Assembly (NCBI RefSeq): GCF_040954645.1
Contig: NC_092803.1
Span: 125,501,461 to 125,565,460 of the forward strand
Direction: 5' to 3'
Source of the DNA: Diabrotica undecimpunctata
Taxonomy: Eukaryota > Arthropoda > Insecta > Coleoptera > Chrysomelidae
DNA length: 64,000 bases
This document shows positions 1 through 12,288 of the stretch, piece by piece. Position 1 is the stretch's first letter, and each line of letters starts with the position of its first letter. The notes under the pieces are model-generated. The model did not search any database. It was not told where the DNA came from and worked only from the letters and a program-made list of their open reading frames with translations. The position numbers and the translations under genes were made by a program.

Positions 1-823
1 TACGCGCTCAAAATCAATGTTCAATAAAATTTGTATCAGCTTGACAGAAAAAATTCGATATCTTTTTTTGATCCGAGTGACCTATCGACAAAAATCAAGA
101 TGCATTTTAAAGGTAAAGAGTTTATATTTCTAATGAAGTTTTTGTATTTTGCTGCAAATAAACTTAGATTTTATACAGGTGTTTAAATAAATAAACGTGG
201 CGCGATTTTTGCTAGTTTTTATGTTTCTCGCGAGATCAATAAAATTGGCTGGCCACCATAAAGTTTTGATTACTAGTGCCTAACTTATGTGAGGCATTCC
301 TACCTAAAAAATGCAGAATTCAAACTTTCATACAACAAACGATCTAAAACATGTAAAACTTTTTATTTTAATTATACCAGTACCTTTTTCAAAAGAACTA
401 AACTTTTTCAATAAACTGTATCGAAAATCGTCTTTTTAAATACATTTACCGTGACGTGTGATCGTTTATAATATAAAACATTAAATTCTGCGTTTTTTAT
501 TCATACTTCAAATGCCTTACATTTATTAACACGACTCAAAATTAAAACTTTATTTCATGGGTTTTAAAGACATCTCTAGAAATGGAAATTTTACTACAAC
601 TGGTCAATGAAAGTGATCAGTTTTATTGATCTCACGAGAATCGTAAAAAATGGCAAAAATTGAGTTGATTCTCGGCAAAATACAAAAACTGCGTATGAAA
701 GCTGCACTCTTTGCTTATAAAACGCATCTTAATTTTTGTCGATAGGACGTTTAGATCAAAAGATATCGAATTTTTACCGTCATCCTGAAATTTTATTGAA
801 CAAAGATTTCGCGTAACTGACAT
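1..823. repeat. Foldback element with long imperfect inverted arms
   Basis: Bases 1-265 and 598-823 are imperfect reverse complements. Shared blocks include ttcaataaaattt, attcgatatctttt, cctatcgacaaaaat, gtttttgtattttgc and gagatcaataaaa. About 330 bp of unrelated AT-rich sequence separates the arms. The left arm runs to the window edge, so the true terminus and any target duplication are not visible. No coding frame is recognised inside; the 63-residue minus-strand frame at 632-823 is only the arm itself. It fits a non-autonomous foldback or MITE-like DNA element. Confidence 0.8.
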
Positions 824-1188
824 GCAAAATCGACGGTTGTCGAGCGTTGTTCAAGCGTTGTTTCTAAGAGAACGGTTGATTCGACACAAAAAATGATTAT
901 TAACATATTTGTTTAGAATTATCTCAGCTACATTTTTTATTTGAAATATTTTTTTCTACGGTGTACAGATTCTTGCTAAATCGATTTTTTTGCATTTTTA
1001 CCCACTTCGAGGGGGGTTTTAGGGGGAAGCCCTGGAGGTAAACGTGGTAAACTTTTTTGCATCTTTTTTGGGGTCCCAAAATTAATATTCTCTGCAGAAT
1101 TCAGCTCGTTCGTATAATTTTTAGGGGTCAACTCTCTGACGGCTGGACTAAAAATAATCTCGTATCAAATCTTATTTGATGCAAATAT
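824..1188. other. Intergenic, no gene seen
   Basis: AT-rich sequence with a G-run stretch near 1010-1075. No coding frame, RNA gene or clear terminal repeat was found. It ends in the sequence that became the target site of the LINE at 1203. Confidence 0.6.
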
Positions 1189-1202
1189 GTAAATTTTATT
1201 TT

Positions 1203-2630
1203 GAATAGATATGAAATAGATATAATAGCTCTGCAGGAAATGAGATGAACCGGGAGTGGCACCATTGACAAAAGACACCACATTATATTCTATAGTTGCG
1301 ACGCTAAAGACCACGCACTAGGTACTAGCTTCATTGTTAATAAAAAGGTTAAACACCTCGTACGAGACTTTCGTGCTATAAACCCTAGAATGTGCAAACT
1401 GAGACTAAGGGGAACATTTTTTAATTACAGTATCTTAAATGTGCATGCCCCTACAGAGGAAAAGGGAGACGATGTCAAAGAAAAATTCTATGAAGAACTG
1501 ATGAAGAACTGAAGAACGATGAAGCTGCATACCATTCATCCCCAAAGAATAACATTAAAATTATTTATGGTAATCTCAACGCAAAAATAGGAAAAGAGCT
1601 ACGATACCTACCAACTATAGGTAAGCACAGCCTTCATGAAGTATCCAATGACAATGGCATCAGACTAATAAATCTAGCAACTTCCCTTAACATGGTCATT
1701 GCCAGCACATACTTCCAGCGAAAAAATATTCATAAGGGAACATGGAGATCTCCAGATGGGGTTACAGTAAACATGATCGATCATGTTATTATTGACTCAA
1801 GACATCACTCAGACGTAATAAACGTATGCAGCAGAAGAGGGGCAAATTCAGACTCGGATCACTATCTAGTGGAAAGTAGAATAAGAGTCAGAATCTCAAA
1901 CATTAAAAAAGAAAAGGGATCCAAAATTGAAAAATATGAAATAAAAAACTTAGACAACAGCAAAACGGCAAAATACAAAGAATATATAAAAAGAAGGCTA
2001 GAAAACAGACAAAAGCACGAGGATATAAACAGAGAATGGGAAGCGTGTAAAAACATCATACAAGACGCGGTCAAAGAGACCCTGGGTCTACAAAAAAAGC
2101 CCAAATCAACTGAAGGGCAGTGGTTCAAAGAAGAGTGTCGTAACATAACAGAGAGAAAAAATAATGCATATCAACGATTACAACAACGACATAGAACTCG
2201 AAAGGCAGAGGAGGAATATAGAATGCTAAGAAGGGAAGAGCAGAAAATACATCGCAGAAAGAAAAGAGAACACATAGAAAAAGAACTCCAAGAAATAGAA
2301 GAACTAAATAAACCATCAGAAACCAGAAAATTCTACCAAAAACTTAACAAAAGTAGAAAAGAATTTAAACCAAGAACAATGATGTGTTGAGGCAAAGCAG
2401 GAGATATAGTAACTCAACAGAGTGAAATACTACAAAGATGGACAGAATTCTTCAAAGAAAAGTTTGAAAAAAACGAAGATCCACTATATGATGGAATTAT
2501 ACTGGATCAAACGGATACCAGAGAAACAACCCCCCCCTTCAGTGGCTGAAATGCAAGAAGCAGTTACCAGACAGAAAAACAACAAGTCACCTGGATTAGA
2601 CAATATTAGCGCAGAATTAATAAAGGAAGG
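1203..2630 (+). pseudogene. LINE endonuclease domain and linker, broken
   Basis: The frame starts inside an endonuclease/exonuclease/phosphatase fold. An IIALQEMR-like block lies near 1215-1245 and is followed by a stop. Further on come the NLNAKIG block near 1570-1590 and the IDHVIID...SDHYLV block near 1775-1870, which match the D-x-N and SDH signatures of LINE endonucleases. A charged linker with a WFKEEC motif follows to 2390. A stop at 2388-2390 and a slip in the C-run near 2529-2536 break the frame before the reverse transcriptase. It would nick chromosomal target DNA. Confidence 0.85.
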
Positions 2631-2642
2631 TGGAGACTCCCT

Positions 2643-3149
2643 CGAAAAAATAAAAAAACTGCTTTGTGATTCTCGAATAAAACTCGAAATTCGACTACGT
2701 TTATCAAAATGCTACGTCTGGTCGACTCTTCTATATGCAGTTGAAACGTGGACCCTTAAAACATCAACCGTAAATAAATTTTGCCTTTGAAATGTGGATC
2801 TACCGGAGAATACTCAAAATTTCATGGACATTGCATACCTCAAACGAAGAAGTGCTGCATAGAATAGGCAAGAAAAGAGAACTTTTTAACACAGTAAAAG
2901 TTAGAAAAACATCATACCTAGGCCACATACTGAGAAATAATAAGTACCAATATGCCCAACTTATAGTGAAAGGAAAAATCGAGGGAAAGAGAGGCCTAGG
3001 AAGAAAAAGACTATCGTGGCTCAGAAACATCCGACAATGGACAGGGCTAAATTTTGAACAGCTAATAAGAACAGCTGAAGATAGAGAAGAGTTTAAAATT
3101 GTAGTAGCCAACCTCCATTGAGGAGAGAGCACTTTAAGAAGAAGAAGAA
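2643..3149 (+). mobile_element. Nested 5'-truncated LINE 3' end with 11-bp TSD
   Basis: The repeat ggagactccct occurs at 2632-2642 and 3150-3160, exactly where the host LINE frame (AELIKEGGDSL) breaks and resumes. The insert encodes only the C-terminal tail of another LINE family: a YAVETWTL block, an MWIYRRILKISW block and a YLGHILRN block, ending VANLH. It closes with an (aag)n tail. The same C-terminus recurs at 9306, 26961, 37930, 38098, 40375 and 54757. One frameshift lies near 2790. Confidence 0.9.
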
Positions 3150-3157
3150 GGAGACTC

Positions 3158-4582
3158 CCTATTGAATGAGATACACGAACTAATAGTAAACATATAGAAT
3201 AATAAACAACTGCCACAAGACTGGAATACCGGAGTAATTATTCCACTACATAAAAAGGGAGATCAGCTTCAATGTAAAAACTACCGGGCAATAATGCTAC
3301 TGACTGTGGCATATAAAATACTGTCAAATATTGTGTATGACCGATTGAGACCATATGCGGAATAAATAGTTGGGGGATATCAATGTGGCTTCCGCAGGCA
3401 GAAGTCCACAATAGATCAGATCTTCGTCTTGAGGCAAATCTTGGAAAAGACTAGTGAATTTAATATAGACACACATCATCTTTTCATTGACTTTGAGAGT
3501 GCCTATGATAGCATCCATCGAGAATTTCTGATCCATGCACTGAAAGAGTTTAATATTCCAACTCAACTCATTGATATCATAAAAGAAACACTTAAAATAC
3601 AAAGCAAAATTCGAATTCAAAACAAACTAACAGATACAATTTATGTGAGAACATGCATACGACAGGGAGATGCCCTATCCTGTATTCTATTCAACTTCAC
3701 ATTAGAGAAAATAATTAGGGAGTCAAAAGTCAACACCAGAGGAACAATAATAACAAAAAGTGTACAAATATTGGCATTTGCAGATGATGTTGATATCATA
3801 GCTAGAAGCGAAAGAGAGATGATAGAAGCATTTAATGCGATAGAAACAGCGGCACAAAACAGTGGCCTAAACATTAATGAAATAAAAACCAAATACATGA
3901 AGGCCAGTAAATCGACAGGCCAAAGAACCTACAGAATCTGACAATAGGAGACTATAACATCGAAAGCGTGAAAAATTTTACATCCCTAGGTTCACTAGTT
4001 ACCGCAGATAACAATGTCAGTGAAGAAGTTAAGAGAAGAATACATATCGCTAATAAAACATATAATGGACTAATTAAACATCTAGGATCTAACATCACAA
4101 AAAAAACCAAATGCAAAATATACAAGACCCTGATAAAACCGGTCCTTGTATATGGATCAGAGACATGGACCTGGACACTGTCGAAAAGCGATGAAAACCT
4201 ATTAGGCACATTTGAACGAAAAATCCTTAAACACATATATAAGAGGGTAAAGGAAAATGACATATGGCGAAGAAGATATAACTTTGAACTATACACAGCA
4301 TACAATGAACCCGAGATCATAACATCCATAAAGATCGGACGTCTGCGCTGGATGGGCCATGTTGAACGAATGTTGGAGACTGAAACACCAAAACATATTA
4401 TGAGGCAAACACCAGTAGGAAGAAGGTCAAAGGGAAGACCCAAACTTAAATACAGGGAACAAGTGGAACAAAATCTGAAAACGCTTGAGATTACCAACTG
4501 GAAAAACAAAGCAAGGAACAGAACAGAATGGCGGAAAATCCTAGAACAAGCCAGGACCCAGAAAGGGTTGTCGAGCTACTGA
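3158..4582 (+). pseudogene. LINE reverse transcriptase and C-terminal region
   Basis: This continues the element after the nested insertion. Visible are QDWNTGVIIPLHKKGD, CKNYRAIMLL, the fingers/palm block HLFIDFESAYDSI near 3480-3515, RQGDALSCILFNF near 3660-3700 and the catalytic FADD in LAFADDVDIIARS near 3775-3805. The C-terminal part at 3968-4582 holds the ETWT block, GRLRWMGHVERM and a basic GRRSKGRPK stretch. In-frame stops near 3197 and 3364 and a break near 3941 disable it. The catalytic aspartates themselves remain. Confidence 0.88.
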
Positions 4583-4605
4583 TGATGATGATGTAAATTT
4601 TATTT

Positions 4606-6110
4606 GCATTTTTACCAGTGTTTTACAATTTTATGTCATCGCTATCGTTAAGTATTAATTTGTAAAAATATAATTCTTTAGAAAGGTTGGCAAATTAGGT
4701 CTTTGCACGCGGGCAGCCGACTATCTAGAATGGGCCTTGTTTCTGTTGATCATTTTCTTCACTACAAACCTCCATTCTCTGTTGTTTATTATACTAGGTC
4801 AACAGTTTGTTTTATAGACTTACATTCATTTATTATGTTAATTATTCTATAGTAAGTTATTAGCAATAGTACCCTTATCTTTAAAGTTTACTAAATATTC
4901 TTACATAATTATGTAACTTAAAGCAGTTATACGCAGAAATAATTTAAACTTGTACAACATACGTAGAAGATAAAGACCAAAACCATATTTCAAAACCACA
5001 AAACAAATATAACATAAATAGCTAATATATAATCTTCCCAAATCCTAAAGCATTACATAACGTTATCCCCTAAAATGACTAATTATTTACATTGGCAATA
5101 GAAAGCGAACCGTGCGAATATGAAATTTATTTTCCTTTCAGGTCTATCAGAAGTAAAAGACGGAGTGACGCGTGAGGTATTGATATTTAATTAAACTTGG
5201 AGAACACCTACAGCTCCACTATACCACGATCCACCTACATCATTAGTTATTCATTTCACTTACACCCTTCCTTATTTCCTATTAATTAAATGTCAATAGA
5301 CAATCAAGTTACCTGCGAATCATATCTACTAGCGGATTTAATTGCTATAATTACATCAGAAACTGGAGAAGGTGTAATTGGATGTTACTTCCGGTTATAG
5401 AACCCAATAACAAACGCAAACAAACCGGTGCAAATTATGTTTCGATAAGTGAAGCTTGCACATGCAGGATCGCACGGTGTCTCGAATTTTAAATAAGAAC
5501 GTTATCCAGCAGAAAACATCACAAGCCCTCTGCACAAAGACGAATTTACGCGAAAATTATTATAACCGGATCGTCTACAACGTGATGAAATTTATACGCA
5601 AGGCGATTTTCGTTTATACTTTTGTATGTTTATTTAGGTATACGATTTATATTTAGAGCACCTAGAGTTTATTATTTAAACATCTAGGAAGTACATTCAG
5701 TCTACTAATTAAAATGAACCTGAAAATAATTAAATCTGCTTTATTTAATTAAATCTATTACAATAATAAACATTATTATTTATGTAATAACCAAGCCACG
5801 CTTCGTTGTGGCTTGGTTATTATACGAATATTATTACGTTTAATTATTTCCGAATACTTTAGTAAAATTTATCCGTGTTCAGGTCTCTCAATAGCCAGGT
5901 ATTTGATGAGTTTTCTTGTTAATATATACCTCTAGTTAGCAAGCCTATACGTTGTCTGCAGAAATTTCGGTTTTTTTTTAATTATTAACAATTAATATGA
6001 GTACTTTAGTCCAGGCAGGATGTGTGAAAAAGCAGGCCATAATAATGGACATTTTCCATAGAAGTATTTTTTATTGGAATCAGTTCAGGATGTAGTTGAT
6101 ACACCATATT

Positions 6111-6114
<4 letters not shown>
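4606..6114. other. AT-rich intergenic, one perfect hairpin
   Basis: No supported gene. A 66-codon frame at 5456-5656 has no recognisable features. Pyrimidine-tract plus AG strings near 5142 resemble a splice acceptor but nothing flanking supports an exon. The only structure is the hairpin at 5785-5822. Confidence 0.55.
5785..5822. repeat. Perfect 15-bp stem hairpin
   Basis: The arm at 5785-5799 is the exact reverse complement of 5808-5822, with the 8-nt loop gcttcgtt. It stands alone in AT-rich sequence, with no adjoining gene or matching terminal repeat. It could be a cruciform-forming palindrome or the remnant of a small foldback element. Confidence 0.85.

Positions 6115-6157
<43 letters not shown>
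6115..6157. repeat. (TA)n microsatellite
   Basis: Uninterrupted TA dinucleotides. Confidence 0.99.
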
Positions 6158-6159
<2 letters not shown>

Positions 6160-6216
6160 CACACTCAGTGCAAGACTGCAGTAACTCAAAATTTTATGAA
6201 AATGAAGTAATCATGG

Positions 6217-6392
<176 letters not shown>

Positions 6393-6416
6393 AATATTTA
6401 ATTATATAAATTAATT

Positions 6417-6444
6417 AAGCTTTAAATTAAATAATTTAAAGCTT
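6417..6444. repeat. Perfect palindrome beside the TA tract
   Basis: aagctttaaatt at 6417-6428 and aatttaaagctt at 6433-6444 pair around a 4-nt loop. It is AT-rich and probably a by-product of the neighbouring microsatellite. Confidence 0.7.
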
Positions 6445-7544
6445 TATGTTAGTTTAGATTTAAAACCCTAACGCTATCTGAACAAAGAAATTTTAACTAC
6501 TGATATTTCAACCTATGAGTCATAGCGTTTAACATAGAAATATATGAACATAACCTAGCGTCATCTAGCAGAGAAATCTGAACAGATAAACTAACAGATA
6601 AAATAAATTAAAATTTTCGGACATAAAATATAAAATATTTATCTGTCAAATAGTACTGAATACAAGGTTATCTGGAAAATAAATTGTGTTTAGTGTAGTT
6701 CGTTATTATGTGGTAGGTTATCGCGGAATCAAAAATATAACCTAATTAGAATTAAGAAAATAATGAATAACGGTTGCAGAGAACCTCAGTGGAAAATTGA
6801 CAGGAAAAGAATAATACTTATATTGCCAGCAATAAGTCACTTAGTAAAAAATTATTATACGTGAGACGACGAAACTAGTTACTGAATGTATAGGAATAGT
6901 AATTAATAAGGTTTATGGTAGTGTACATATTAACAAAAAAAAGTTCATAAAAATTATTTCACGCGTTATTATTAACTGAAACAAAAAATATAAAAATAGT
7001 ATGACAAACCAATTTTTCAGCGAATTACATATATTCTACTGGATCAAAATCAATGGGATAATATTCATACAACCCAAATACCCCATAGTTCACCTAACAA
7101 AAGCAGGCAATCAAGTTCATTGTTTAAAAACAGTAGATATGTCCGATATGAATGGAATTTTAATTGAAATAAAATGGTAGATATGGTTTTAATTTTCATC
7201 TGAAACGGTACAATTTTATTTTTCGATAATATTGAAGCCGGGAATGAGTTAATCATGCTAAAAGCATTCTAGGCATTTTCATCGGCGTGATCGGTACGTA
7301 TATGCGGTAGAGAAACATCGAGAAATGTATAACTGCTGTTTGAGCGTTGTACAACTTGGTAGAAAATGTGTAATATTGTGATTGGTAGCTACAGACTTTC
7401 ACGCAACGATTGAAAATGTTATATTCTGAGGAGTCTGTGTAAGTCACACACTGCTGTTTTTTTCCACTCTTGTATTAATCATAATAAATAATAAAATTGA
7501 TTTGTTAATCTCTTTTTCTTAAGTATTTATCAAATTTTATATTG
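6445..7544. other. Intergenic, no gene seen
   Basis: AT-rich sequence. Short frames at 7065-7256 and 7253-7447 show no domain, repeat or composition signal and are not called. Confidence 0.5.
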
Positions 7545-9052
7545 TTTGGGTCAAATTAAAATAACCCACAACATCGAAAACCGCTTTTTAGTATATCAGA
7601 AACCCCTTGACGCTGTTTTATATATTTTTTAGCAAAGGAGCGAAGTCTTCTTTACGCAATCGGTTTGTTTGATTTTCCAGCCAATTTTGAGTGGTCGAAA
7701 TAATGCAATATCAAGCGGCTGTAGTATGTGCATTAGTAAAAAGACTAATTAAAATAATATTAAACTCCATAAACTAATTTTCAAAACCAAATTCAGATTT
7801 TTGTTTTAATCTGTGCCTTCTAAGAATTGCAAGGCAAAACAGACGGTGATAAAGATGTTAATAGAGTCATGGGGAATCTAAAAATTGCATTCCACAACAT
7901 ATCTCCTCAACTAAGCAAAAATCTTTATCAACGTCTGTTTTGTCTTGCAATTCTTAGAAGGCACAGCTTAAAGAAAAAGTCTGAATTTGGTTTCGAAAAT
8001 TAGTCACTATTTGCGTCCATACGAAGCCATGTGAGAGTTGCTTCCTAAGACAGAAGAGATTTATTTTCACGTTCAGAAGAACTGTGAACAGCCGTTCTGG
8101 CCCTTTTAGGGCGAAATACGTATAAACCGATACACAGACGCACTATACGTGAAATCAAATCTTAACTGTCTTTTTTCTAAAATAATATTATTTCTGGGAC
8201 CAAATTCGCTATAAGATAACGTAAGGTGGGAGGACTGTCCATCGATAAATAGTACTATTAGAAAGATTATGCTATTTTTTAGACCAGGAAAGAATAGGTT
8301 AACTATATGTTCATAAATTGACTCTCCCGTCGTCCATCCGGAATCGGAGCGACCAACGGCCCAAGTGGGAGATACTTTGGCAGTTATATACTGAGGCAGC
8401 CTTTTATAAGGAAACATAATCATCATGAGTGGCAATTCTCCAGTAGCATTTGAAATTACGAGAGTGGTGACACACACTTTCTCATCGTTGTTTATAAAGG
8501 AATATATGAGTTTTTTTCCTTTTTAACTAGCCCTTTTTCTTTCTTTGGACTTCTGATTTTTCACAATTATTTACTCGTCTTGAGTCCGTCCATACTTTCG
8601 TTAAGTTATTATGTTTGATATATTTATTGATTTCAGAAATACGTACTCGTACGCTTTGATCTGTTACAGAAGCTTTAGCTTTTGGTAAATTTTGCGGTAC
8701 TCTCAGAGAGACCTCTGGATGAAGTCTTAAAAACAAGTGATACCACTTTCTTCCCGGTTAACCATTCGTTAAAGGTATTTATTTATTTATTTGTTTTAGT
8801 AACAGGCAAAGGAAAACCAGATTTCACAACATGAAACATCCATTTTACGAGCAATGATTCTTCCTTCGCTGACAATACTGTTTCAGGACCAATTTTTCTC
8901 TCTAGTTGCACTCTTCCGGCTATTTCATCAAGCCAGATTGTTCTTGGCACACCAAACTCTTTAGATGTTGTCAATGCTGGTATCCCACATTATTTTACAG
9001 CAACTATTGCACTTTTCATGTTTTCTTCTGTGTACTGTAATTTTCTAGACAT
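7545..9052 (-). pseudogene. pogo/Tigger (jerky-like) transposase pseudogene
   Basis: Read leftwards from the start codon at 9052, the frame opens with MSRKLQYTEENM and a psq-type helix-turn-helix (TSKEFGVPRT). A CENP-B-like region follows, with KEESLLVKWM and then SLRVPQNLPKAKA near 8690. The catalytic core shows NATGELPLM, VGRSDSGW and FIDGQSSHLTL near 8225-8260, with the second catalytic Asp kept. C-terminal remnants including EDFAPLLKN lie near 7600-7640. A hammerhead-bearing repeat is inserted at 7763-8177. Stops near 8990 and 8560 and frameshifts make it non-functional. The family normally cuts and pastes its DNA element at TA targets. Confidence 0.85.
7763..8177 (+). mobile_element. Retrozyme-like repeat, old copy with 13-bp TSD
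   Basis: The perfect direct repeat taaaataatatta at 7750-7762 and 8178-8190 brackets this stretch. It is related to the 398-bp hammerhead units at 44960-46350; shared blocks include the aattcagat start, gatgttaatagag, gcgaaatacgta and gtgaaatcaaatctt. The first part (7775-7900) is inverted relative to the rest, as in the younger array. The hammerhead region near 8085-8150 keeps a stem II and GAAA, but the CUGAUGA core is reduced to CUG, so it should not self-cleave. It interrupts the transposase pseudogene around it. Confidence 0.85.
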
Positions 9053-9305
9053 TTTTAATGTAGAAATAAAACTGAAATTTAAACAAAAATACTAATATAT
9101 TTTTTAAATTAGACAAATGTAGGTTACTAATAATTAGAAAAAACTAGTAAAAGTATTAATGTGTCCATGACCAATTAAAATCTTCTTACTCTTTAATATT
9201 GGCGGCAACTAAAAGAGTGTCAGTAACTTTAAATTTTATTAAAACCGACTTAGTGAACCATTTATCGACACCACTGTGAAACTTACATTGTCATCAAAAC
9301 ATTTT

Positions 9306-9725
9306 AAGCTGTTACTTGATTCTTTTCTTATGGTGCCCTATCCAATTAGTGGATGTTGGCGACAATTCTGGCATACTCTGGCATAATCTCTTGTTTTTAA
9401 GCCATGAGTATTTCTTTCTTCCGATGCCCTGTTTTCCTTCTATCTTTCCTTCCCTAATAAGCTTTAACAACTGGTACTTGGAATTTCCAAATATATGACC
9501 CAGATAAGCAGTTTTTCTTCTTTTTATTATTGGCAGCAATTCTCCTTCTCTGCCCATTCGATTAAATACTTCGACATTTGTTGTGTGATCTGTCCAGGGA
9601 ATTTTAAGTAGTCTTCTAAATACCCACATTTTAAAGGCATCCAATCAGTTGATCACATTGGCCTTTATGGTCCAGGTTTATAGTAGTATGGAGTAAATGT
9701 AACATTTTACAAAGCGATATCGAAG
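9306..9725 (-). pseudogene. LINE C-terminal fragment (aag-tail family)
   Basis: Reads FKMWVFRRLLKIPWTDHTT, GREGELLPIIKRRKTAYLGH and a GKIEGKQGIGRKKYSWLKN stretch, the signature C-terminus of the family also seen at 2643-3149. Upstream sequence to about 9725 still encodes the [16 protein letters not shown] block. The 3' end is the left end and lacks a clean tail. Only this piece of the element is present. Confidence 0.85.
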
Positions 9726-9747
9726 CGTTAAGTTAAGGCTGCTGTTG

Positions 9748-10609
<862 letters not shown>

Positions 10610-10665
10610 TAGAAATTAAAGTTTCGGCAGGAAACCCTTGCCTTTGTCAAGAGTCTAAAATGCAC
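10610..10665 (-). ncRNA. Degenerate hammerhead-like motif beside a Penelope fragment
   Basis: On the minus strand a ggca...tgcc stem is followed directly by GAAAC, as in hammerhead stem II plus GAAA. The CUGANGA core is decayed to CUUGACA. It lies 3' of the Penelope frame at 10917-11345 on the same strand. Penelope-like elements are known to carry hammerheads, so this is read as a dead copy. Confidence 0.4.
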
Positions 10666-10916
10666 GCGATTAAGAACAAACAGTTATTGTAAAATATGTA
10701 TATATATAACTTACCAAAACGTTAAACGGGACACTGACATTAATGCAGTGACAAATAAAAGTTGATATCTGATATCTCATGATTTACTGTCATTAGTGTA
10801 GACTTATTTTTATATGGACGTATCATTGATGTTTTCGAAAAATGTAAAGTGGAGATATGTTATGACTTTAAGAGCTTTTTATGGTGTTATATTTATTATT
10901 ATTTAAATCAGATTGA

Positions 10917-11345
10917 AACATATTTTATTTAGGTTTTGTGTAACTTTTTTGTCATTTATTGCGTTGAAATTTATTTTTATTTCTATTAATTCGTGTAACT
11001 CTCTTTTCTTTTTGTTTTGTTCGGTTTTTAAAATTTTGATGTTTTAGAAGTCAAATTTATGCTTCTTCTCATTTTCATGTTTTGTGAGCGCAGTGATATT
11101 GTTCTTTTCATATTTGTGAGAACGAATTCTGGATTGTAGCAGTTGACTGGTTTGACCGATATAGACACCTTGACAGATAATACATGGTATCTCGTAAACA
11201 ACATGTGATTTTTTGAGGTTTGAAGTTTGTGTTTTTAGTTTAGTAAAATATTTATTTAAAATGTTGTTGCCTTTGTGGACAACTGTTATGTTATGTTTAG
11301 CTAAAAGATTTGTCAATTTTTCGGATACTACTTATAAGGAAAACT
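10917..11345 (-). pseudogene. Penelope-like element C-terminal GIY-YIG fragment
   Basis: The frame 11316-11044 reads EKLTNLLAKHN, then VYEIPCIICQGVYIGQTSQ, then LTKHENEKKHKFDF. This is the GIY-YIG endonuclease of Penelope-like retroelements, with the paired Cys before the catalytic VYIG and the conserved H-x-FDF tail. After one stop the frame continues with NIKILKTEQNKKKRELHELI, the usual end of the protein, to about 10917. Upstream, a frameshift near 11325-11340 separates a PY remnant. The reverse transcriptase part is missing. The domain would nick DNA to prime reverse transcription. Confidence 0.85.
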
Positions 11346-11372
11346 ACTTATACAACTCTTCCATATATAAAA

Positions 11373-11985
11373 GGTTTATCCGACTACTCTCCTACTTTTT
11401 TTTCCTTCCTAACCTATCCGAAACTCAGCCCCTCTCAAACGCATCTCCAACTTATTTGTGTCAATTCGTTTTTTTGGTTTTTCCAAAAATTACCTGATGT
11501 ACTAAACACAACGAACAGTTTACTTAAAAGGACTTGGAATTCTATATTTATGAAAAGAACAAAATAATATGATTCACCAAAAATCCCACTTAATATATCG
11601 GACCGTACACTTCATCGAAATTATTTACAAAATTACTATTGTCCATTTCTCCCCGAAAGCCTCTAAATTAACTATTATTTACTAAATTTAGAAAAACACT
11701 AACTTTCTTTTCCCGTAACTGGTATCTTCTTCTTCGCGTGTCATATCAGAATAATTATCCGGCGTTGGCGATCACCATTGCGAAGGCTTTTCGATCTTCT
11801 GCAATATGGAATAATTGTCCTGCATTTGATATCTATGTCCATTCACGAATGTTTTTAACAAAGAAACTTGGTTTCTTCTTACAGTAACTGGTATATCATT
11901 ACAAATAATATATTTCTCTTTACAGGGTGTTTTCGATTATTTTACTGTCGGTGATATTTGTTTTGTTTAAAATTTGGAATCTTAA
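11373..11985. other. Intergenic, no gene seen
   Basis: A plus-strand frame at 11310-11567 begins with a Penelope-like TTLPYIKGLS stretch, but the rest is unrecognised. Nothing else supported. Confidence 0.45.
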
Positions 11986-11986
11986 A

Positions 11987-11990
<4 letters not shown>

Positions 11991-12030
<40 letters not shown>
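11991..12030. repeat. (TA)n microsatellite
   Basis: TA tract with one TG. Confidence 0.97.
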
Positions 12031-12204
12031 AGAATAAGAAAAAAAAATACTTGTGAGTCGTTTGGAAAAAATATATAACTGTTTTGGATGGGTTGGAGTC
12101 AATAAAAGGGATATTGGCTAACTATTTTTTATCTCGAGCTTTTAATTGTGTTTACAATTATTATCAAGAGCTGCTAAAAAAGACAAAATATCTTACAAAG
12201 TTGA

Positions 12205-12205
12205 A

Positions 12206-12286
<81 letters not shown>
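12205..12286. repeat. (TA)n microsatellite
   Basis: TA tract with one AA slip. Confidence 0.98.

Positions 12287-12288
<2 letters not shown>

Larger units (their letters stand above)
1203..4591 (+). mobile_element. 5'-truncated RTE-like LINE with 14-bp TSD
   Basis: The insertion is bounded by a perfect 14-bp direct repeat, tgtaaattttattt, at 1189-1202 and 4592-4605. It begins inside an endonuclease domain, runs through a reverse transcriptase and a C-terminal region, and ends in a (tga)n tail directly before the second repeat. 5' truncation, TSD and a short-repeat tail instead of poly(A) fit target-primed reverse transcription by an RTE-like element; the clade is inferred. A second LINE fragment sits at 2643-3149. 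Frameshifts and stops make the copy non-functional. Confidence 0.9.

Noticed and set aside
5456..5656. 66-codon frame with a possible splice acceptor upstream
   Set aside because: No similarity or structure recognised; length is expected by chance.
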